From contig JAEZBH010000377.1 of assembly GCA_023427285.1 (NCBI GenBank), forward strand, positions 1-5,896: 5,896 bases of DNA. Reading direction: 5' to 3'. The stretch's first letter is position 1, and each line of letters opens with the position of its first letter. Positions 1 to 5,896 of the stretch are shown piece after piece. Position numbers and translations under genes: made by a program. The notes beneath the pieces were generated by a model that saw only the letters and a program-made list of their open reading frames with translations, was not told the DNA's origin and made no database searches. Source of the DNA: Pseudomonadota bacterium (GTDB taxonomy: Bacteria > Pseudomonadota > Alphaproteobacteria > Sphingomonadales > Sphingomonadaceae).

Positions 1-1064
<1,064 letters not shown>

Positions 1065-1103
1065 TGTGCTTTACCTCTTCTCGACAGGTCCTGTTCAGGC
1101 AGT

Positions 1104-1128
1104 AAGTTCGCTCGGCTTAAGCGAACTT
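1104..1128 (-). repeat. Perfect 9-bp stem-loop across the fusA stop codon
   Basis: The arms 1104-1112 and 1120-1128 are exact inverse complements (AAGTTCGCT / AGCGAACTT) with a 7-base loop that holds the fusA TAA. It is not followed by a U-run on the transcript, so it is not a classical intrinsic terminator. It lies at the start of the 52-nt fusA-tuf spacer. A role in partial termination, RNA processing or 3'-end protection between fusA and tuf is inference; the inverted repeat itself is directly visible. Confidence 0.6.
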
Positions 1129-3189
1129 CGCCTTAACTTCCTCCGCCACGTTGGCGGGCACTTCATCGTAGTGGCTGAATACCATGGAGTACTGGGCGCG
1201 ACCCTGCGTGAAACCACGCAGCTGGTTGACGTAGCCAAACATGTTGGCCAGCGGAACCATCGCGGTGATGACCTGCGCGTTGCCGCGAGAGTCCGTACCC
1301 TGGATCTGACCGCGCCGCGAGTTCAGGTCGCCGATTACGTCGCCCATGAAGTCATCCGGCGTAACAACCTCGACCTTCATGACGGGTTCGAGGATCTTGA
1401 TGCCTGCCTTCTGGGCGACTTCACGCATCGCGCCACGGCCGGCGATTTCGAAGGCCAGCGCGCTGGAGTCCACATCGTGGTACGCGCCGTCCACAAGACG
1501 GATATCAAAGTCGATCAGCGGGAAGCCGATGAGCGTGCCGGAGGCCGCCACTTCGCGCATACCCTTTTCGATCGCGGGGATGTATTCCTTCGGAATGACG
1601 CCGCCCTTGATCTCGTCGTTGAAGGTGATGCCTGCGCCCAGCTCTGCCGGAGCAACGATAACCTTCACGCGACCGAACTGACCCGAACCGCCCGACTGCT
1701 TCTTGTGGGTGTAGTCGACCTCGACCGCCTTCTTCAGCGATTCGCGGTACGCCACCTGCGGAGCGCCGACGTTGGCCTCGACCTTGAACTCGCGCTTCAT
1801 GCGGTCGACGATGATTTCCAGGTGGAGTTCGCCCATGCCCTTAATGATGGTCTGGCCGGATTCATGGTCAACCTGAACGCGGAACGACGGATCTTCCTGC
1901 GCCAGACGGTGCAGAGCGGTACCCATCTTTTCCTGGTCAGCCTTGGTCTTCGGCTCAACCGCAACCTCGATCACCGGATCCGGGAAGTCCATGGACTCCA
2001 GGATGATCGGCTTGTTGTTCACGCAGAGCGTGTCACCGGTCACAGTTTCCTTCAGACCGCAGATGGCAACGATGTCGCCTGCGCGGGCTTCCTTGATGTC
2101 TTCACGGCTGTTCGCATGCATCAGGAGCATACGGCCGATCTTTTCCTTCTTGCCCTTACCGGCGTTGGTCACGGTCGTGCCGGATTCAACAACACCCGAG
2201 TAAACGCGAAGGAAGGTGAGCGAGCCGACGAACGGATCGTTCATGATCTTGAAGGCCAGGCCAGCGAACGGTGCTTCGTCCGAAGTCTCGCGGGTGTCCT
2301 CGCCGCCATCCGGCAGCTTGCCCTCGATCGCCGGAATGTCCAGCGGAGACGGCAGGTAGTCCACCACGGCGTCGAGCAGCGGCTGAACACCCTTGTTCTT
2401 GAACGACGAACCGCACAGAACCGGCACGAAGTCGAACGCGATGGTGCCCTTGCGGATCAGGCGCTTCAGGGTCGCGACGTCCGGCTCGTTGCCTTCCAGA
2501 TACGCCTCGAGAACAGCTTCGTCCTGCTCAACGGCCAGCTCGATCAGCTCGGCGCGGGCCAGAGCTGCAGCGTCAGCCAGATCAGCCGGGATTTCCTTGT
2601 ACTCGAACTTTGCGCCGAGCGAGTCGTCGGCCCAGATGATGGCGCGGTTGTGCACCAGATCAACGAGACCAACGAAGTCCGATTCTGCGCCGATGGGCAG
2701 GTACAGAACGGCCGTGCGGACGCCCAGGCGGTCCTGGATCATCTTCACGCAGCGCTCGAAGTTGGCACCGGTGCGGTCCAGCTTGTTGACATAGCACATG
2801 CGCGGAACGCGGTACTTGTCAGCCTGACGCCACACGGTTTCCGACTGCGGCTCAACACCAGCCACGCCGTCGAACGCGGTGATCGCACCGTCGAGCACGC
2901 GCAGCGAACGTTCCACCTCAACGGTGAAGTCCACGTGGCCCGGAGTGTCGATCACGTTGATGCGGTGATCGTTCCAGAAGCAGGTGGTTGCAGCAGAGGT
3001 GATCGTGATGCCACGCTCCTGCTCCTGCTCCATCCAGTCCATCGTCGCAGCGCCATCATGCACTTCGCCGATCTTGTGGCTCTTACCGGTGTAATAGAGA
3101 ATACGTTCGGTCGTGGTCGTCTTGCCGGCATCGATGTGAGCCATGATGCCGATGTTACGATAGCGCTCGAGCGGGTGGGTGCGTGCCAT
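1117..3189 (-). CDS. fusA: Elongation factor G
   Basis: EF-G is the cytoplasmic GTPase that drives ribosomal translocation and, with the recycling factor, splits ribosomes after termination. The 690-residue product is close to the usual family length of about 690-705. Visible GTPase motifs are G1 AHIDAGKT at 17-24, G2 RGITI at 59-63, G3 DTPGH at 81-85, G4 NKLD at 135-138 and G5 CGSS near 259-262. The G' insert follows G4. Domain II starts near 300, domain III carries GELHLEI, domain IV carries GGSGQFGRV and the tip loop [13 protein letters not shown], and domain V closes the protein. The ATG at 3187-3189 is fixed by the EF-G N-terminus [20 protein letters not shown] and by a GAGGA ribosome binding site at 3197-3201, 7 nt upstream. 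It begins 24 nt after rpsG and is followed by tuf. The sequence is complete, with no odd residues in the motifs. Confidence 0.98.
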   Translation of the reverse strand: MARTHPLERYRNIGIMAHIDAGKTTTTERILYYTGKSHKIGEVHDGAATMDWMEQEQERGITITSAATTCFWNDHRINVIDTPGHVDFTVEVERSLRVLDGAITAFDGVAGVEPQSETVWRQADKYRVPRMCYVNKLDRTGANFERCVKMIQDRLGVRTAVLYLPIGAESDFVGLVDLVHNRAIIWADDSLGAKFEYKEIPADLADAAALARAELIELAVEQDEAVLEAYLEGNEPDVATLKRLIRKGTIAFDFVPVLCGSSFKNKGVQPLLDAVVDYLPSPLDIPAIEGKLPDGGEDTRETSDEAPFAGLAFKIMNDPFVGSLTFLRVYSGVVESGTTVTNAGKGKKEKIGRMLLMHANSREDIKEARAGDIVAICGLKETVTGDTLCVNNKPIILESMDFPDPVIEVAVEPKTKADQEKMGTALHRLAQEDPSFRVQVDHESGQTIIKGMGELHLEIIVDRMKREFKVEANVGAPQVAYRESLKKAVEVDYTHKKQSGGSGQFGRVKVIVAPAELGAGITFNDEIKGGVIPKEYIPAIEKGMREVAASGTLIGFPLIDFDIRLVDGAYHDVDSSALAFEIAGRGAMREVAQKAGIKILEPVMKVEVVTPDDFMGDVIGDLNSRRGQIQGTDSRGNAQVITAMVPLANMFGYVNQLRGFTQGRAQYSMVFSHYDEVPANVAEEVKAKFA

Positions 3190-3213
3190 GTTACGATCCT
3201 CGAGGCGAACTGA

Positions 3214-3684
3214 TTACCAACGGTAGTGCGAGAACGCCCGGTTGGCTTCCGCCATACGGTGCGTATCTTCACGCTTCTTCACGGCGGTGCCGCGGTTGTT
3301 GGATGCGTCGATCAGCTCAGCCGACAGACGGGCAGCCATGGTGTTTTCCGAACGCTTGCGAGCAGCAGTCACCAGCCAACGAATGGCCAGGGCCTGAGCG
3401 CGCTCCGGACGGACTTCAACCGGAACCTGGTAGGTAGCACCGCCAACGCGACGCGAACGGACTTCAATGCCCGGGCGCACGTTGTCGAGAGCGGTATGGA
3501 ACACTTCCATCGGCTCGCGCTTCAGGCGCTGCTCGATATTGTCGAGGGCACCGTACAGGATGCTCTCGGCAACGGACTTCTTGCCCTGTTCCATCACGCT
3601 GTTCATGAACTTCGTCAGCACGACATCCCCGAACTTCGGATCGGGAAGAACTTCGCGCTTTTCAGGACGACGACGACGAGCCAT
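3214..3684 (-). CDS. rpsG: 30S ribosomal protein S7
   Basis: S7 is a primary 16S rRNA-binding protein that nucleates assembly of the 30S head and lines the E-site mRNA/tRNA path. In E. coli it is also the translational repressor of the str operon. The 156-residue product has the typical S7 length and ends. The N-terminus [20 protein letters not shown], the central [20 protein letters not shown] and the C-terminal [19 protein letters not shown] are highly conserved S7 blocks. The C-terminus stops at SHYRW, as in short-tailed S7 proteins. The ATG at 3682-3684 is supported by an AAGGAG motif that overlaps the rpsL stop codon. It is co-transcribed with rpsL (12-nt gap) and fusA (24-nt gap). Confidence 0.98.
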   Translation of the reverse strand: MARRRRPEKREVLPDPKFGDVVLTKFMNSVMEQGKKSVAESILYGALDNIEQRLKREPMEVFHTALDNVRPGIEVRSRRVGGATYQVPVEVRPERAQALAIRWLVTAARKRSENTMAARLSAELIDASNNRGTAVKKREDTHRMAEANRAFSHYRW

Positions 3685-3692
3685 CGGTCAAA

Positions 3693-3699
3693 CTCCTTA
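3693..3699 (-). promoter_or_regulatory. rpsG ribosome binding site overlapping the rpsL stop codon
   Basis: On the transcript the bases read TAAGGAG: the rpsL stop TAA shares two bases with the AAGGAG Shine-Dalgarno motif, 8 nt before the rpsG ATG. This arrangement fits translational coupling of S7 to S12, with terminating ribosomes handing over directly. The motif is visible; coupling is inferred. Confidence 0.8.
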
Positions 3700-4068
3700 T
3701 TTCGGCCGCTTCGCGCCGTACTTCGAACGGCTCTGGCGACGATCCTTGACGCCCTGGGTGTCGAGGACGCCACGCAGAATGTGGTAGCGCACGCCGGGAA
3801 GATCCTTCACACGGCCGCCGCGGATAAGCACAACGGAGTGTTCCTGGAGGTTGTGACCTTCGCCCGGGATGTAGCCGATTACTTCAAAACCATTGGTCAG
3901 ACGCACCTTGGCGACCTTGCGAAGCGCCGAGTTCGGCTTCTTCGGGGTCGTCGTATAGACACGCGTGCAGACGCCACGCTTCTGGGGGCAAGCCTCCATT
4001 GCAGGCACCTTGTTGCGAGCCTTCTGCGGTTCGCGGCCCTTGCGGACCAGCTGGTTAATCGTCGGCAT
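3697..4068 (-). CDS. rpsL: 30S ribosomal protein S12
   Basis: S12 sits at the decoding centre of the 30S subunit and governs decoding accuracy; it is the classical streptomycin resistance target. The 123-residue product matches the family length. Conserved blocks visible are [52 protein letters not shown] and the C-terminus [10 protein letters not shown]. The positions where streptomycin resistance changes usually occur are wild type (Lys43 in PKKPNS and Lys88 in RVKD), so this allele predicts sensitivity at this target. Asp89, the residue that is beta-methylthiolated in E. coli, is present. The ATG at 4066-4068 is set by the conserved N-terminus [15 protein letters not shown] at 4078-4081 is the likely ribosome binding site. 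It is the first gene of the str operon, with rpsG 12 nt downstream. Confidence 0.98.
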   Translation of the reverse strand: MPTINQLVRKGREPQKARNKVPAMEACPQKRGVCTRVYTTTPKKPNSALRKVAKVRLTNGFEVIGYIPGEGHNLQEHSVVLIRGGRVKDLPGVRYHILRGVLDTQGVKDRRQSRSKYGAKRPK

Positions 4069-4254
4069 CCTTTACCGCCTCACAATCTCTATCTGCCCCT
4101 TGATGAGCAGGCTTGCGCATAAAAAAACGGAGCCTGGACGGACCGCTGTTTCCAGCCCTTCCATAGGCCAGCGCGCAATATACTCCGTCTGTCAGCTCTC
4201 TAGCTCGCACGGGTAGCGTCTCGGACGATTGCCGACCACTAACCCACGAGCGAC
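4069..4254 (-). other. Predicted 5' leader of the str operon mRNA
   Basis: If transcription starts about 6-8 bases past the -10 box, near 4252-4254, the rpsL mRNA has an untranslated leader of about 185 nt. It contains the hairpin/U-tract element at 4121-4190 and ends with GAGGCGGTAAAGG just before the rpsL ATG. The extent depends on the promoter call and is approximate. Confidence 0.5.
4121..4190 (-). terminator. Attenuator-like hairpin with seven-U tract in the rpsL leader
   Basis: On the transcript, AGACGGAG (4183-4190) can pair with CTCCGTTT (4125-4132). Inside this, CTGG (4168-4171) can pair with CCAG (4134-4137) and GGA (4160-4162) with TCC (4140-4142). The apex is a perfect GCTG-GAAA-CAGC tetraloop hairpin (4145-4156). 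The outer stem runs directly into seven U (4121-4127). Interrupted stem plus U-run is the layout of an intrinsic terminator, placed between promoter and first gene, so conditional read-through is plausible. The internal loops are large, so stability is uncertain. The sequence elements are seen; the folding and function are inferred. Confidence 0.4.
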
Positions 4255-4259
4255 GGCGG

Positions 4260-4288
4260 CTTATATTGCCGTGGCTCAGCCCCGTCAA
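4260..4288 (-). promoter_or_regulatory. Sigma-70 type promoter of the str operon
   Basis: Reading the minus strand, a -35 box TTGACG (4283-4288) is separated by exactly 17 bp from a -10 box TATAAG (4260-4265). Both match the housekeeping consensus at five of six positions. It points at rpsL and lies about 190 bp upstream of its ATG, with no closer alternative of similar quality. Strength and position suit a constitutively high ribosomal protein operon. Confidence 0.72.
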
Positions 4289-4388
4289 CGGGATTCTTCC
4301 TGCAGGGGCCGCACCGTCAGCCTTGCGCCAAAACCGCGACCCCATTCCGCACCGCAACAGTGCGCAACAAAATTAGCAAAAGGCGACT

Positions 4389-4703
4389 TTAATTGAAAGG
4401 CTCGACATGGGTTCGGCTCGAAACAATGGGAGAAGCTGGCGCCTGCTCGATTCTCCCTGGCTCACTGCGCCCCACTGACCATTGAATTAAACGAGTGGAC
4501 CGGGAATTGGGCACGCATGATTGCACCAGAATACCGCATATTGCGCCCGCCGCTCGAATCAGAAATTCAGCAGATTCGCGGCACGGAAAGCCAGGCAGCA
4601 CGTCGCGCATAGAGACGATTCGCGGGACCGGACGGCTGGACCTTAGCAGCAGCCACAACAGCGAAACGGCGCCCCCGGTCCATCGACCGAAGACGCCGCT
4701 CAT
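4389..4703 (-). CDS. Doubtful small open frame, no recognised family
   Basis: This 104-codon frame begins MSGVFGRWTGGAVSLLWLLL and has a GGGAG motif 6 nt before its ATG, so initiation is conceivable. The N-terminal 20 residues are hydrophobic enough for a weak signal or anchor segment. The remainder has no motif I recognise. Codon use is mixed: the first half shows fairly GC-rich third positions, while the second half (after about codon 50) uses ATA, TTA, AGA, TCA and similar codons unlike the neighbouring genes. It lies wholly in the gap between secA and the str promoter. It may be a chance open frame in GC-rich DNA or the residue of a decayed gene; I favour chance. Confidence 0.2.
   Translation of the reverse strand: MSGVFGRWTGGAVSLLWLLLRSSRPVPRIVSMRDVLPGFPCRESAEFLIRAAGAICGILVQSCVPNSRSTRLIQWSVGRSEPGRIEQAPASPIVSSRTHVEPFN
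4428..4457 (-). repeat. 7-bp inverted repeat in the secA-rpsL gap
   Basis: GGGAGAA (4428-4434) and TTCTCCC (4451-4457) are exact inverse complements around a 16-base loop. On the minus-strand transcript the stem is followed by ATTGTTTC, which is only mildly U-rich. It could be a weak terminator for transcripts that read past secA, or a chance repeat. Confidence 0.25.
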
Positions 4704-4735
4704 AGTCGGCTCCCAACAGCACCCCAGCCGTTGCC

Positions 4736-4779
4736 GGGCGCAGGCGCAGGGTCAGGACAACGCCCGCCCTGCCGCGCCC
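4736..4779 (-). terminator. GC-rich hairpin just downstream of secA, possible terminator
   Basis: Outer arms GGGCGC (4736-4741) and GCGCCC (4774-4779), and inner arms GCAGGG (4746-4751) and CCCTGC (4767-4772), are exact inverse complements. They are separated by a small asymmetric internal loop and close a 15-base loop. The structure starts 6 bases after the secA stop codon, where a 3'-end structure is expected. There is no U-tract after it, so it may protect the mRNA 3' end or stall polymerase rather than act as a standard intrinsic terminator. Confidence 0.35.
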
Positions 4780-4785
4780 TCAGGC

Positions 4786-5896
4786 TCAGTCCTGGCCGTG
4801 GCAGTGCTTGTACTTACGGCCGGAGCCGCAGGGGCACGGCGTATTGCGGGAGACGAACTCCTCCCACGTTGCCGGATTCTCCGGATCGAATCCGGGGCCG
4901 AACTGATACTGCTCGGCCACCTCGCGCGCGGCATCCGCTTCTTGCGGCGACAGCGCGGCCATGGTCATCACCCCGGCCGGAACCGCTCCGAAGGAGAACT
5001 CCGGCACTCGCGACGGCAAGGCGTCGTTCTCGCCCGTGAAGGGGTCGATGTGGGTCTGCACCATCTCCTCGGGCAGCTCCAGCGGCGGAGGCGCCTGGAA
5101 GTGGACGCGCGAGATCAGCTCTGACACATGGGCGCGCACCGCAACCAGCATGCGCTCGAACAGCGCGAAGGCTTCCGACTTGTATTCGTTCAGCGGGTTG
5201 CGCTGGGCATAGGCGCGCAGGTGGATGACCTGACGCAGGGCATCCAGGGTTGCCAGATGCTCCTTCCAGTGCTGGTCGATCGCCTGAAGCAGCAGGCTCT
5301 TCTCGATCTGCTGCCACAGCTCGTTGCCCACCAGCGTGACCTTCTCCTCGATCTGCTGGGCAGCTGCGGCAGAGATGCGCTCCTCCAGCATCATCTGGTC
5401 AACGGCGGATTCCTGTACCCACTCCTCGATCGGCAGTTGCAGACCGAAGATGCGCTCCACCTCGGCCTTCAGCGTCTCGACCTTCCACTGCTCCGGGTAG
5501 GAGTTGGGCGGGCAGGCATCCGATACGATGGCGTTGATGGCCTCGGCCCGCATGTCGTTGACGATGTCGGTGACCGATTCGCTGTCCATGATGTCGCGGC
5601 GCTGGTCGTACACGACCTTGCGCTGGTCGTTCATCACGTCGTCGTACTGGAGCAGCTGCTTGCGGATATCGTAGTTGCGCGCCTCAACCTTGTGCTGCGC
5701 CTTCTCGATGGCCTTGTTGATCCACGGGTGGATGATGGCCTCGCCTTCCTGCAGGCCCAGTTTCACCAGCATGGCGTCCATGCGGGTCTGGGGTCCGAAG
5801 ATGCGCAGCAGATCGTCCTGAAGCGACAGATAGAACTTGGAGAGGCCCGGATCGCCCTGACGACCTGCCCCGAGTGCGAGGGCGCGCTGAAGAAGG
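4786..5896 (-). CDS. secA: Preprotein translocase ATPase SecA, C-terminal part (5' end outside the window)
   Basis: SecA is the ATP-driven motor that pushes unfolded preproteins through the SecYEG channel at the inner membrane. The window holds 369 C-terminal codons of a protein usually around 900 residues in Proteobacteria. Recognisable blocks in order are GRQGDPG (end of helicase motif VI), [53 protein letters not shown] (start of the helical scaffold/wing region), WKEHLATLD and [20 protein letters not shown] proline-containing linker ([12 protein letters not shown]) follows, and the tail [13 protein letters not shown] is the zinc-binding SEC-C motif that contacts SecB and lipids. The stop is TGA at 4786-4788. 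Upstream of GCAGGT (from 5869 to the window edge, 28 bases) the translation no longer fits SecA: motif VI should read LRGRSGRQ or LRGRAGRQ, but here reads LALGAGRQ. It is on the same strand as the str operon but separated from it by 717 bases and a new promoter. Confidence 0.95.
   Translation of the reverse strand, partial: LLQRALALGAGRQGDPGLSKFYLSLQDDLLRIFGPQTRMDAMLVKLGLQEGEAIIHPWINKAIEKAQHKVEARNYDIRKQLLQYDDVMNDQRKVVYDQRRDIMDSESVTDIVNDMRAEAINAIVSDACPPNSYPEQWKVETLKAEVERIFGLQLPIEEWVQESAVDQMMLEERISAAAAQQIEEKVTLVGNELWQQIEKSLLLQAIDQHWKEHLATLDALRQVIHLRAYAQRNPLNEYKSEAFALFERMLVAVRAHVSELISRVHFQAPPPLELPEEMVQTHIDPFTGENDALPSRVPEFSFGAVPAGVMTMAALSPQEADAAREVAEQYQFGPGFDPENPATWEEFVSRNTPCPCGSGRKYKHCHGQD

Larger units (their letters stand above)
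4289..4735. other. Intergenic region between secA and the str promoter
   Basis: Apart from the doubtful open frame at 4389-4703 and the small inverted repeat at 4428-4457, I see no gene, tRNA or insertion sequence in this stretch. It has a locally AT-richer patch at about 4366-4398, some 80 bp upstream of the str -35 box, without a recognisable binding motif. The composition drifts away from the strong third-position GC bias of the flanking genes. Confidence 0.5.

Noticed and set aside
3697..4068. Streptomycin-resistance allele of rpsL
   Set aside because: Lys43 and Lys88, the usual sites of change, are both wild type in this sequence.
4055..4120. Possible leader peptide starting at the ATG right after the U-tract and overlapping the rpsL start
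   Set aside because: The ATG is preceded by seven U with no Shine-Dalgarno motif, and the 21 codons show no run of regulatory codons, so a ribosome-controlled attenuator peptide is not supported.
3226..4122. Plus-strand open frame of 298 codons opposite rpsG and rpsL
   Set aside because: It spans two genuine ribosomal protein genes and their spacer in antisense and carries no motif.
4177..4205. TATATT element as a second str promoter -10 box
   Set aside because: No acceptable -35 box occurs 16-18 bp upstream, whereas the promoter at 4260-4288 has both boxes at ideal spacing.
4055..4357. Minus-strand open frame of 100 codons overlapping the rpsL start
   Set aside because: It crosses the str promoter and leader, overlaps the rpsL start in another frame and has no recognisable motif.
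4495..5124. Plus-strand open frame of 209 codons overlapping the secA 3' end
   Set aside because: More than half of it is antisense to secA, and the part in the gap has no gene-like codon use or ribosome binding site.

Overview
The window carries a conserved housekeeping block, all on the minus strand: the 3' part of secA, a gap of about 717 bases, then the str operon in the order rpsL, rpsG, fusA, tuf. The base composition is GC-rich, and the protein sequences (EF-G, S12, S7 and SecA with a zinc-binding C-terminal tail) look like an alphaproteobacterium. This taxonomic call is an impression from the protein sequences, not a search result.

Layout in the direction of transcription, from high to low coordinates. 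The C-terminal 369 codons of secA run from the right edge to a TGA at 4786-4788. A GC-rich inverted repeat lies 6 bases downstream (4736-4779). Most of the remaining gap is without convincing genes; one 104-codon open frame (4389-4703) is recorded with low confidence. A near-consensus sigma-70 type promoter (TTGACG, 17 bp, TATAAG; 4260-4288) faces the str operon and predicts a leader of about 185 nt. That leader contains a hairpin-plus-seven-U element (4121-4190) resembling a transcription attenuator. rpsL, rpsG and fusA follow tightly (gaps of 12 and 24 nt) and all look intact. A perfect 9-bp stem-loop spans the fusA stop codon, and after a 52-nt gap comes tuf, which runs off the left edge.

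The str genes work together in translation. S12 and S7 are 30S ribosomal proteins in the decoding and mRNA/tRNA paths, EF-G drives translocation, and EF-Tu delivers aminoacyl-tRNA. SecA is the ATPase motor of protein export.

Two things are abnormal. First, tuf has an in-frame TAA at codon 70 in place of a conserved tyrosine, while the reading frame on both sides is otherwise perfect EF-Tu. This is either a real nonsense mutation in one of two tuf copies or a single-base sequence error. Second, the last 28 bases of the window stop matching SecA in the middle of its conserved helicase motif VI, which suggests a chimeric or misassembled edge or a real breakpoint. I found no mobile element, CRISPR array, tRNA or rRNA, and no evidence of a new multi-gene system. 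The points worth a second look are the tuf lesion, the secA edge and the RNA structures in the leader and at the fusA-tuf junction.
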